Source: Terebella lapidaria
Taxonomy: Eukaryota > Annelida > Polychaeta > Terebellida > Terebellidae
DNA length: 64,000 nucleotides
Direction of reading: 5' to 3'
Assembly (NCBI GenBank): GCA_949152475.1
Contig: OX424555.1
Location: forward strand, 57,827,977-57,891,976
This document shows, in pieces, positions 47,074 to 58,289 of this stretch (position 1 is its first letter; each line of letters begins with the position of its first letter). The notes beneath the pieces were generated by a model. It ran no database searches. It was not told where the DNA came from and saw only the letters and a program-made list of their open reading frames with translations. A program made the translations under genes and the position numbers.

Positions 47074-49020
47074 GGTTACCGGACATTTGGTCCGATAACC
47101 TATTGCCATGGCGATATGTCCGGTGTCCGTCGGAGTCGGCGAGAGTGAGGTGTTTTTTGGTTTTTTGGTTACCGGACCTTTGATTCTATATCCTATTGCC
47201 GTCCGTCGTCTGTCGTCGTCCATATAGATTTTTATGTTTAAACTTTACGGTCGAATTTTTCTGAAAGTTTGCAAAAAATGCTTGAAAATATTTCAAGAGG
47301 GAAGTATTTTTTAGTCTTCGTTTTTTTAAAAAGTGGCGGCCATTTTTGACAAAAAGCCAATTTTGGATTTTGAGGGTCGTTTTCTCAAAATTGTTCAGTA
47401 ACTTTTTTTCAATAGATGCATAACACTCTTCATACGTACACCTGTGATGTGTATAAGTTTCGTTGCCCTTGAATCACTCGAAGTGGGTCATTTTGGCTTA
47501 TCAACTTTACAACTTAGGAATCCATTGTGAACATATTATAGGAAATAACATATCCTGAATATTCTGATGACTTTGAATTTGACCTTTGACCTCATTTTCA
47601 AGGTCCGAGAACAAAATGGCTAATATTTCGCTTATTATCGACTTTACAGCTTAGGAATCAGTTGTGAACATGATATATGCTGAAAATTCTCATGACCTTG
47701 AATTTGACCTATGACCCCTTTTTCACGGTCAAAGGACAATATGGCTAATCGACTTTACAACTTAAGAGTCAATTGTGGATATACAGGAAATTATATATGC
47801 CGAATATTCTGATGATTTTATGACAATCGACAATATCGACATTATTGAGATTGGAGGTTAGGAATCAATTTAGCGCATATAGGAAGTCATGTACATCTAT
47901 GCTGAATATTGTCATGACCTTGAAATAGACGTGGAATCAATACCCAGTATTAAGTATTCCGAGCAAACAAAACAGGGTCCGTTATCCAATCTCATAGTCC
48001 GGGGACAGAAAGTCATATCAGGCATACGAAGTGAGAGAAAACAAAAATGACAGGGAAACTCATGAACCCCCAAAAATGGCCATTAGGAGGTGAAATCAGG
48101 TGTTCCGGAAAGAGTGAGCATTTCCTGCCCCACTAGTGGCACCCGTCATGAATTCCCCAAAATTAACATGAAAATAGATCTAGTTGCATGGCAGACATGG
48201 ATTTGCTGTATTTATCAACCAGATCATGATGACGTTCATAGAATTTCTTAAACGCAGCTATAAGTCTTGGTAAAACATATCCTTGTCGCAGCAGTTTAGA
48301 GACTAGCTGGGCACTTCGATAGACAAAGTCCTCATATTTGCAACTAGCTCTGGAATAGCGTATAAGTTGAGAAACAAACACACCATATGCCGGTGACATA
48401 GGAATGTTGCTGCTTAGAAAAGGGAAATTGACTATGGAAAAATTGAAATCATCACGTTTGTCATATAATCTAGTTGACAGGTTAGAATCATTATCAATCT
48501 CCAACCTCAGGTCTAGATAGTTGGAAAAATTAGCGGAGTCTGTAGTATCTTTAATTTCAAGTTCCTTAGGATATATGACATCCAAATAATCACCAAACTT
48601 GGGATTATTTAGCGACAATCTATGTATCGGAAAGTGAAATTAAAATTACATGTCATGCAATGAAATCTGCACTGACCTCATTTTCAAGGTCATATGACAA
48701 AATGGCTAATATCTCGTTTATTATTGACTTTACAACATGGGAATCACTCGTTGACATACAGGAAATGATATATGCCGCATATTCTGGTGATGTTTAATTT
48801 GACCTTTGACTTCATTTTTAAGGTCACAGGACAAAATATCTAATATCTCTCCTAGTATTGGATTAACAACTATAGGAATATAGGAATTGATGTATGCTGA
48901 ATATTCTCCTGACCTTGAATTTGACCAGTGATCTTATTTTCCAGGTCACAGGACAAAATAGCTGAAGTCTAAAATCTAAAACATATATTGTCCGGTAACC
49001 TTTCTTATCCCTTGGGCTAA
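47074..49020 (+). repeat. FamA copy interrupted by an RT fragment
   Basis: The 5' hairpin GGTTACCGGACA-TTT-GGTCCGATAACC (47074-47100) is followed closely by a second partial 5' start at 47167. The body has a perfect DR1 TGACCTTTGACCT at 47580-47592. The minus-strand retroelement fragment (47931-48631) splits a subrepeat. The 3' end is TTATCCCTTGGGCTAA (49005-49020). Confidence 0.75.
47931..48631 (-). pseudogene. C-terminal half of an RT-type retroelement ORF, 5'-truncated at the catalytic box
   Basis: The frame 48631-48163 encodes RYID, then (after an apparent loss of a few bases) LSLNNPKFGDYLDVIYP, KELEIKDTT, TRLYDKRDDFNFSIVNFP, SPAYGVFVSQLIRYSRA and FYERHHDLVDKYS. This is the segment following the RT catalytic YIDD box in a retroelement family I recognise by sequence but cannot class firmly (possibly Penelope-like). 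Shared 3' sequence of about 230 bp follows and ends TAGACGTGG on the plus strand. Loss of the aspartates makes it inactive. Confidence 0.65.
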
Positions 49021-49215
49021 TTAGGCATCCCGATTGAAAATCGGGAAGCCTTATGTTTTTGTCTGTTTTTTTTTTAATTTTTTTTATTTCCGCCGTTTGG
49101 TTTCCGGATCATAACTCTTGAACGCCTTAATCTAACTTTCCGAAATATTCACAGCTCATCCGGAATACTTTGCTCCTAACCCCTATTGTTTTGCGTCGAG
49201 ATCCGAAATCCAAGA
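49021..49215 (+). repeat. FamC element start (third hairpin family)
   Basis: The arms AGGCATCCCGATT and AATCGGGAAGCCT (49023-49051) pair at 12 of 13 positions around GAA. They are followed by TTATGTTTTTGTCTG and a T-run. It lies two bases after the FamA 3' end. The body mentions CCAAGATGGCC like the other families. The 3' end is not identified. Confidence 0.55.
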
Positions 49216-50333
49216 TGGCCACCAGCGGCTCAGTCATGCCTGACAAGTGATACAGCAGTATAGCTAGCAATGTCCAACATGACCCTAGGCTCATATCCAT
49301 GCATAATCGCCACTCCCCCCTCCAAAGCCTGGTTTACTAGTGTGTGTACATGGTAAAGGAATGAAGTTCCACCCCACAGAAAACAATAGTTGGTTAATAG
49401 GCCAACGCACATGACAGGACATGCATGTGGAATGATTTGCCCTGTCTACATTTATATTGTACAAACATGTATTGTTTGAATGTTTTGTTATTCAACTCTA
49501 TTTCACATGCAATGACCAAATCATCATTGTTTTAGTTAGCGGGGAAATGTTTGGCTTTGGTTATAATATGAGTGCGAAAATTCCGCTGTGTTGTACAAGT
49601 TTTGAAATCACAAAATTGGCCAAGATGACGAAGCATTCTTTTAGTCACGTATCATTTTACATTTGACAGGGGCATCTGATTAAATATACTAGTACTCTGA
49701 ATAATATTGGCTGGGTAATATTCATTTTGGGTGGCAAATGTCTTGTGGGCCAAGTTCAAGATGATAGAAAGCATTTCTTGTAAGAACTGTCTGATAAGCT
49801 CTCACTCTTACCCACATACAATTAAGAAAACGACTCTTTAGATTCGATTGAAAATATTTTTTTGATAATTTTTTCATACCAGGGTACACCTCTAGAGATA
49901 AAGTAAATAAATATAAACAAAATGGCGGCGACCTACTTGGTACCCCATGGTACCACATATATAAACTCGTACGTGTCATATGGGTTAGATGATCACCGGC
50001 GCCTGCATTATCACGCTGTGGCCACCCTCGGAATTGCATATGATGCCATAATATCTCAATTTGACACCGCCAACTAAAGAGTTTCTCCTGCAGGAGTGGT
50101 ATAAAGTAGACCCCGGGGATATGGAGCATAGAATGAATCATATTCATTTGTTGTGTATGATGGACCAGAATATGTCATTTATAGTCCTGCCATTCATAGA
50201 CATGCACATTCTGACGAGATATACTAACAGGGTCCATTGTCTAAGGGAAATAGCTCAATTTGTTGTCGATTGCAGCTGCAGTTGGTGCAACCGCATTGCA
50301 TTTCTGGTAAAATAATCTTAAACTATATTTTTA
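49216..50333. other. No gene seen
   Basis: Short frames on both strands without recognisable domains or splice links. Confidence 0.35.
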
Positions 50334-51117
50334 GGTTACCGACTTTTAGTCCAATAACCTTTTGGCCTGGCGTTGCGTCCGTCGTCCGTCTACATTAGTT
50401 CACGGGCAAATTATTCTGAAATTTTCTGGAAAAAATGCCTAAAAATATTTTAAAAAGGAAGGTATTATTTGTTTTGTTGATTTTCGCTTTTTTTCAAGAT
50501 GGCGGCCATTTTCGACGAAAAATGCACAATTTTGATCTTTGGCGGTCGTTTTCTCAGAAAAAGATTTTGGTCTCAAAAGTTTCCTCTCATGTATCTCTGT
50601 CATGTCTATAAGTTTCGCTGCGCTTGAATCACCGGTCTGCATGTGGCCTCCATTTTGATTTTTTCTATCGATGAAATTTGTTTTGTTCCAAATAGCGTTT
50701 CTATCCATTTTGGGTCATTTCTAGGCAGAAGAAAATTCCCCTGTGAACATTTTTTTGGACCTAGAAAATGTTCGGCCTTTTTACCTTCATATAAATGAGA
50801 GCCGACACAACTGTAGACATAGAACGCTTGAATATACATAGAAAGATAGAGCTTAGATATTGTCATTTTCAAATGGAAAGTCATTTATGGCGATTTGTGT
50901 GGTTATCTTGAATTTGACTTCCGATAACCATGAATGGTCAAAATAGATATTTTGGGTGGGAAAATGCTCAATTTTCTACTTTGTGGGTAATGTGAATTGA
51001 CCGATGCAGAAAGAATGCTGGTGATGAAGCTTAGGTTTGTATTATGAGCATGTAGGCACTTTAGTGAATTTCATGTGTCATTTATTCGGTAACATTTCTT
51101 AGACATTGGGCTAATTT
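50334..51117 (+). repeat. FamA copy, diverged
   Basis: The 5' hairpin core GACT-TTT-AGTC lies within GGTTACC...CCAATAACC (50334-50359). It is followed by TGGCCTGGCGTTGCGTCC and CGTCCGTC, the ATTCTGAAATTTTC body, and a weak 3' end GGTAACATTTC/ATTGGGCTAA. Confidence 0.7.
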
Positions 51118-54100
51118 CGGACATTTTGTAGATGGTGTATACGAGGGATTCATGTCTACAACTATTATAGTCACTGTGAAGGATGCCACTATTGTTTTGG
51201 AAGATGTTCATAACTGATAGATGGATATTGTTTCACCATAATGAACCACGATTGCGGTCTTGAAAATCACACATATTATGCGTTTTCCCGAAACGTAATT
51301 AAAATTGTTTAGTTTGCTACCGAATTGTATCTAAAACATGAGTTCACCTGAATACAAAATATATCACAATTATAATTGATCGCGAATAGCAACGGGTGAC
51401 AATAATTAAAGCAAAGGGCAATAATCAGTGTTACAAACCGTCAGATAACTGAATGATATATCAACACGACCCTGTGGCTCCATTAGCAAATCTTATATCT
51501 CAAGGAGAGATTTCTCTTGGGCCGCAGGTGTTTGCGAGGAACTTAAAAGCGTCACGAGGTTCCCAATTCAATTCTTCGTTCCCTTTAGACAGACCGTAAA
51601 ACATATAGTAGTGACTGAGTAGTGGAAGCCAGAAGTAATCTTTCAATTTTCTCTCATGATTTCAAATACAGAAGCAGCACCTTTGAATGTTAGATATATT
51701 TGCTGACGCTATTATTGGTAGCTTCCTGGTTTGTTTTGGGGTACTTGTCGTACACCTATTCCTTGGGGTTTGATTCGTATTTTCAAGTTGTTTTGATCAG
51801 CTGTTGGGAATTTGTGCACCAATTCGTAAAATATGGTGGACAGTAGAAACAACTATACATCCTCATGTTTGTCCCCGATGGCGCCAGCGAGACTTTCGAA
51901 TTGGTATAGGCTAATATTGTTTGGTTGGGCTTTGTTTCTATTAAAAAAACTGTCTGGTTCACTATTGACATCATCTTTTACATCACATTGTAAAAATGGT
52001 AATAGTCTGATACATAAATTACTACGTGACAAAATTAGCTTATTGAAAATAATGACTGATGCCGATAATATCATGCTATATGGCATAATAATGTATATAG
52101 CAATATATAATGTATATATAGAGATATAGGCAATATGGACATGTTGTAGGAGTGGGCACCACGTTTACAAAATTAAAATTTTCATATTTTGCACAATCAG
52201 TCAGAATCATGCCACTTTGTCTTAAATGGGACGATTTATTAATTTCAGTAAATGCATGGCAATGTAGCAGGAATGGAAATGAATATACGTCGATATAACA
52301 CCAGGCATGTCCATTACGTACTGCCACAACTGACGATGAATTGGAGCACCACCATCAAAGGTCACCAGGACGTGTTGGTTAGTGTTGGTGTGAAGCTATT
52401 GAAAACCCTAAAGGATCATCCGACCAGCGCCCAGCGCAGTCAGGTCCGGACGTCGTTGTCGTCCTTCAAATCTGATTTGCTCGCGGTGTAAATACAGCCT
52501 AAAAGCCGGCTGTTTTAGGATCAAAGGGAGTGTTGTGTGGTCAAGCTATGGCGTTCAGCAGTTTGTGTCATACAAATGGCTTACGCGTGATACGCGTACA
52601 TGGAATCCGTTCTTGGGCACAATTTGTTGACCGTTTTGATCTTGCTGAAAAGACAGAACATTTAACATTTAAGATTCACATTCTACTGGTTAAGTTCAAG
52701 TAAAACAAATTAGGTAATAACAAATCAAAGTTTCTGATATCAAACATGTGACATGTCGTATGTGTTTGCTTTTTCATGAAGGCTCCGTGCCAACCTATCG
52801 ACGTAGGATTTGGCATGGACACGATACAGAAACAAATTTCATTGACGTTCAGTATCCTTTCAGCAGGCGTATAAAATTGAGATATGTTTCCGCGTTGGGA
52901 ATATGAAGCAAGTAGGCCTATATTAGCAAAGTAGGCCTAGTAATGAATTTTTAGACAATTATTTGGGAGGGGGTGGGGGTGGGGTGGGTGGTTGAGGGTA
53001 GGTTAATATTGTGAAAAGTACATTCAGCTGTTTAATGATGTGCAGTTGCCTGTAGCTCTAATGTCGTGTTTTTTTCTCTTTTGACATCATAAATAAATGT
53101 GTTTAGGATCTAACCATTCGCAAATTTTATTTCGCAATATTCGTCATTCGTGCGTATAATGTGAAGTTGTCAAATGATTCATGACATGGTCAATATTTAT
53201 TCGGAATTCTACACATATAACAAACACTGTGCAATACAATTTGATAGACACGAATTAACTAATCAGCACGCTGGTATCATTCTATTGAATAACACACGGA
53301 TAACGTTACTATAAAATAGACGAAAGTATATTTGTATGATATGCACGAAACGGACGGACAATAATCAATGTTGCTCCATTAACCATTAGTCTCGTCTATT
53401 CTGAAGACCGCAGGTGTTTCAGGGGAACTCTAATAGCGTCACAAAGTTCTGGTTTTATTTCTTCATTCCCTTTACACAAACCGTGAAGGTTATCGCACTG
53501 ACTAAACTGTCGAGGTCGATGAGGCTTGCATTCGATAAAAACACTCTCAGTATTAAACCGCTTTTACAACATAGTTATATGAATCGCTAGAACATAATCC
53601 CTCTGTCAGTACATGCAAATGACTGCTCTCCAGAAAAAAATCTACACATTAAACAAACACTGACATGACGTGTAAATTTCATACACATTCTCTGAAAATG
53701 TACTAGGAACATGTAGATGAAAAGCTAATACTAGTATAATGCACAGATGTGGCGTGAAATCATGAACACAATTACTATACATTATTGCGTAGGCGAGTTT
53801 GGACCCATTATTATTATAATAAGGATCGTACCCATAAAAGGCGACCTCTCCTAAAAATTGTTATAACTCTCTCAGATTGTAAAATTTGTCAACAAATATG
53901 ACATATATTATTGTTCTTGCATAGTTTTAGATGGCTACTGGTTCAAACTTGTTTTCATTTTTGGAGTTTCTGAGATAACTCTCAAAAAGTCTTACGAAAC
54001 GGGGCATGTCATGCATTGTGATGAAATACCTTTGTGATATGCGGGTTTCAAATATATTTCAGCATAGAAGCATTATTTGGGTGTCAATAATTTTCAGCAT

Positions 54101-54252
54101 TTCTCATTATCTACAGCAAGAAAAAAGTTGAAATTTCCGAATTTGAGAACATGCGGTTCCGGGGTAGTATTTGAATCACACTCGAAAGCTTCGGTTGACA
54201 CGCAAATGTTGTTAGAACAAAGACATCTATTTACCCTTGACCGATTCACTTT
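51118..54252. repeat. Non-coding region with dispersed paralogous segments
   Basis: The GCCGCAGGTGTTTGCGAGGAA segment (about 51520-51600) recurs diverged at about 53400-53490. The segment 52335-52495 (GAATTGGAGCA...GGATCATCCGACCAG...GATTTGCTCGCGG) recurs at about 60548-60700. The frame in 52252-52491 is not conserved in the second copy, so I do not call a gene. Confidence 0.5.
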
Positions 54253-54589
54253 TCATGCACATGAGTGAGTATATACATATGTTCCATACCTAGAGAAGCG
54301 GTAATGATGATCATAGGCACTTGGGTGCATTAACATCATTAAAATCTGCATGTTTGGAAAATGGGTACAGGATTCCAGCCGCAGGTGGGGTATGTAAACC
54401 AGCCTCGGAAGGGGTATGTAAGCCCGCCTGAGGAGGGATATTGGCATGTATGACATGGAACAAGGTGGGAAGATCGACATTTCGTGCACGTAAATTAATA
54501 TATACATACAACACATGCCAAGACAAGCAGATTTAATGACCCTAGACCCTAATGACCCTAATGACCCAGCCCAAGGAAGTGTATAGCTG

Positions 54590-55060
54590 CTAAGGAGGGT
54601 AGTTGACCCATGCCAGGAGGCCTAAGTATTGGAGTTGACCCATGCCTAAGGAGGCCTAAGGTGGGGAGGTGACCCATGCCTAAGGAGGCCTAAGGCGTGG
54701 ATGTGACCCATGTCTAAGGAGGCCTAAGGTGGGGAGGTGACACATGCCTAAGGAGGCCTAAGGAGGGGAGGTGACACATGCCTAAGGAGGCCTAAGGTGG
54801 GGGTGACCAATGCTTAAGGAGGCCTAAGGTGGGGAGGTGACCCATGCCTAAGGAGGTCTAAGGTGTGGAGGTGACCCATGCCTAAGGAGGCCTAAGGTGG
54901 GGACGTGACCCATGCCTAAGCAGGCCTAAGGTGGGAACGTGACCCATGCCTAAGGAGGCTTAAGGTGGATAGGTGACCCATGCTTCAGGAGGCCTAAGGA
55001 CAGGAGGTGACCCATGCCTTTAAGGATGCGTAAGGAGGTGACCAATATGTAAGCCGGCAT
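54590..55060. repeat. 34-bp minisatellite
   Basis: Units of GGTGACCCATGCCTAAGG plus AGGCCTAAGGTGGGGA, spaced 34 bp (for example 54671, 54705, 54739, 54773), about 13 copies. Flanked by a looser region with GGTATGTAAGCC motifs (54380-54440). Confidence 0.85.
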
Positions 55061-55276
55061 AAGGATTGGCATTGGTATGTATGACCTGAAAGGTGGGAAG
55101 ATCGGCACTTCAAGCACGTAAATGGATATAGACATACGTTAATGCATGCCTAGACAAGCAGATTTAATGATCCTAGACTCTTGGGTGCATCTGATATTAT
55201 GAAAAATAGTGGACTAGTAGGCCTAAGTTGGGATGACGGGGTATCTAAGCCAGCCTAAGGAGTTGTATTGGCATAT

Positions 55277-55351
55277 ATAATAATAATAATAATAATACTT
55301 TATTTTTATATAGCGCATACAAATTAAAATTCTCGATGCGCTTAACAATAA
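55277..55351 (-). repeat. SINE-like tail
   Basis: (ATA)n, then CTTTATTTTTATATAGCGCA and GATGCGCTTAACAATAAAA. Reverse-complemented, this is the GCGCTATATAAA...AAAGTATTATTATT tail common to SINE-like elements in many marine animals. No clear pol III head was found. Confidence 0.55.
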
Positions 55352-55526
55352 AACCACAAAGTTAAACAACACAAAAGTGTACAAAACATTATTAAATAAC
55401 ACAAAAGTGAGTAAAATAGATTAAAATATGCTAGTGGATTATATGACCTGGAGGTGGTAAGATCAACTTTTCAGGCGCGTTAATGAATATATACATACAT
55501 TAGACTACATGCCTAGGCAACCAGAT

Positions 55527-55629
55527 TTAAAGCTGACGGAGCCGTATATAAGGGGTGCCCTCCCCCCGCCCACTGCAGAGCATGGGCTGGGGGGACGCCT
55601 CCCCTTATATACGGCTACGGCAGCTTTAA
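55527..55629. repeat. Foldback with 29-bp arms
   Basis: The arms 55527-55555 and 55601-55629 match at 27 of 29 positions (AGCCGTATATAAGGGG core). The loop holds CCCTCCCCCC and GGGGGG that can extend the stem. Confidence 0.7.
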
Positions 55630-55721
55630 TGTTCCTAGGGATGATGGGGTATGTAAGTCCCAAGTGTGCCTGCTGTGTCAGGGCATCAATGGAAAGAAGC
55701 ATATTATCTCCAAGTAGGGGA

Positions 55722-56225
55722 GAGACGTGTAATATGGACCGGTGTGTAACATGGACCACCCCAGGTAGAAGCAGCAGGACTGCATATATATCCATGGTGA
55801 TTGACGTAATTATGACACTCATCAATTGTGTCTTTTTGTCATCGAGGAGAACAACATCACAGAAGGCATGGTGTATTTAATGAAATTTGAGTGAAAATCG
55901 CTAAAAATAATGTTATTTTTTAATCGTAAGTATTATCATCTGGTCAACTATTGTTTATCCCAAGGGCTACGTTGTGATTCCTTATTACATGTCATTAAAT
56001 ATAGTATTTCAAAGGTTAGTTGTGATTATGCCTTCAATTCGTTAGAAACCAAATTACACGAGACGTGGTCCATTATCACTACATGGTGGTCCAGACGAGA
56101 GACGTGTAATATGGACCGGTGTGTAATATGGACCACCCCTGGTAGAAGCAGCAGGACGGTATATATATTCATGGCGATTGACGTAGTTATGACACTCATC
56201 AATTGTGTGTTTTTGTCATCGAGGA
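55722..56225. repeat. 127-bp direct duplication
   Basis: Copies at 55722-55848 and 56099-56225, offset 377 bp, about 90% identical by eye. Each starts GAGACGTGTAATATGGACC. The frame through them changes amino acids at many of the differences, giving no sign of protein constraint. Confidence 0.75.
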
Positions 56226-56322
56226 AGTGCAAGGTACAGTACTGTAAAAAGTCATATTTTGCTAGACGATATTTTTGGCAGCGAGGAAAAAAAACACCAA
56301 AATAAATCTCGTATGGAATTCC

Positions 56323-56950
56323 TGAAGGGACATTAAGACTTACTACTTACTGAATGAACATTATATATATATAATGGTTTACCACTTGCTACTTTGCTGT
56401 AACTTACCACTTACTACTTACTCATTACTACTTACCATTTACTACAGTAACTTACCACTTACTACTTTCCACTTATGACTAGGCTAGTAGTAGAGTATAC
56501 TAGTACACTACCTGTCAAAAGTAGGACACTTTGGTAATGTGCGAATCAGTAATTACGTGAGTATGTCATATATGCAAATAGTTTCAGCATTTTATAGCCA
56601 AAGGTTAATCATCCTTCATCTGGTCCTTGCTTTCTTGTACCCAGATGTGACATTCCTAAGCACAGCATGCCACTTTCATTGAGACTTAAAACATGTGGTT
56701 TCACTAGCGTCATAATACTTTTGTCAGGTAGTGTAAGTGGTAAGTAGTACGTAGTAAGTCGTAAGTGGCAAGTAGTATGTAGTAAGTCGTAAGTGGTGAG
56801 TAGTACATAGTAAGTCGTAAGTGGTAAGTAGTACATAGTAAGTCGTAAGTGGTAAGTAGTAGGTGGTAAGTTAACAGTAAGTGGTAAATCGTTGGGCCAT
56901 ATAACGTCTATTCAGTAAGTAGTAAGTGGTAAGTCGAAATGTCCCTTCAT
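56323..56950. repeat. Imperfect palindrome of TTACCACTTACTACT repeats
   Basis: The left side carries ACTTACTACTTACTGAA and TTACCACTTACTAC repeats (56340-56475). The right side carries their complements GTAAGTGGTAAGTAGTA (56733-56935). Outer ends GAAGGGACAT (56323) and ATGTCCCTTC (56940) also pair. A MITE occupies the centre. Confidence 0.7.
56506..56733. mobile_element. Tc1/mariner-type MITE, 228 bp
   Basis: Ends CACTACCTGTCAAAAGTA and TACTTTTGTCAGGTAGTG are near-perfect TIRs flanked by TA (56504-56505, 56734-56735). No transposase inside. Confidence 0.75.
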
Positions 56951-57139
56951 TCTGCATCATTCATTCACCGTAATACGGAAGAGAATTAGGGACATGACAC
57001 AAATTAGTCTCTCTCCAGTATGCCTAACCAGTACATACAACTAGTAATGTGGTTAGAGTTGGTTTGTATGTTAATCGTAGCCTGCGATTCGAGCTCAGTT
57101 GGTTTGCTTTGATCTTCCCAAATAAGTATATCAGTCCCT

Positions 57140-57470
57140 TTTGATGGGTAAGTAGTACCCTCAGTAGGGGTATGTAGCACCCTCCGATGAGTATGTCAGG
57201 CTTTCAAAGGGGGTATGTATCTCCTTGTATGGGGGTATCTCTAACTTTCGAAGGGGTATGTCGGGCCCTGAAATGGGCATGTCATGCCTTCAATGGGGGT
57301 ATGTCTGTCTTGAGAAGGGTATGCCTGACCCTCCGATGGGGTATATCCTGCCTTGCCAGGGGTATATATGACTTTCGTGTGGGGTATGCCCGACCTTCAT
57401 GTACCCTCATGGGTGGGGTATGTGCGGCCCTTACTTGGAGACCATGGGGTAGTTCAAGATAATCTGTCGT
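57140..57470. repeat. About 22-bp degenerate minisatellite
   Basis: About 11 copies of a GGGGTATGTCxGxCCTTxxA-like unit, 20-23 bp apart. Followed by an (ATT)n microsatellite at 57490-57533. Confidence 0.7.
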
Positions 57471-57487
57471 ACATACCCCCACAATTA

Positions 57488-57534
<47 letters not shown>

Positions 57535-58289
57535 CTTGAAAAAATCATCACAATAACGTTTTATGTTGATACGACATTGAGGAAAGAAATTTGCCTAGAT
57601 GTCAAACTCCAGAGACCGCTATAGTTCAGAATAGTGTTAACAAAGTTATATGAATAATAACGGAGTCTCTCATCTCCTACTGGAGATTCCAGACAGTAAA
57701 TAGCCTCACTATTTTATGACAAACTAATCTTGGTGGACACAGAAGCAGCACATCTGTATGTTGTCTCTATTGGTTGTCGTAATGGGCATTGGGCAATCTC
57801 ATAAGTAGTAAATCAGCACGAAGTGTGGCATATAAAATTACACACGATGACAAGTTTGCCATACGAAAAGCTTATCACTAATATCTATCCCCTGTATTCT
57901 TAAGATGTGACCTAGCTTGGAATCGCCTGTGATGCCAATATATCCAATATTGACACATGCGACAGATATATATATATATTCAAAATTGATTTCTCTGCAG
58001 ACGTGGTGACGACGTTGTATGAAGTATACTTTCGGGATATGGGAAAAATTATGTTAGGTATTTGCACAATAAATAAAAATTAGGCCACTTATTGGCATCA
58101 GCATTTTCACAAGATATGCACTAAACAGCTGGATGGAGACCAGATATCAGCTACCAGATACATTCAGGTACAAAACATCTTTGGTTCAATTAAGATTTGC
58201 AAGTGAACTATTAACAGTGGTGTATATTATTTGTGTGAAATGTTCTAGTTGTTTGCTGTTCTCATTGGACGAACGTGATTGTTCCTTAT

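Noticed and set aside
50061..50315. Plus-strand frame between FamC and FamA
   Set aside because: No recognisable domain, flanking splice sites or repeat conservation.
52252..52491. Small plus-strand frame with a protein-like look
   Set aside because: A paralogous DNA segment at 60.5 kb does not keep the frame, so it is better read as a repeat.
55509..55880. 123-codon frame through the foldback and duplication
   Set aside because: The frame spans a hairpin and a repeat; the second copy shows no protein-level conservation.
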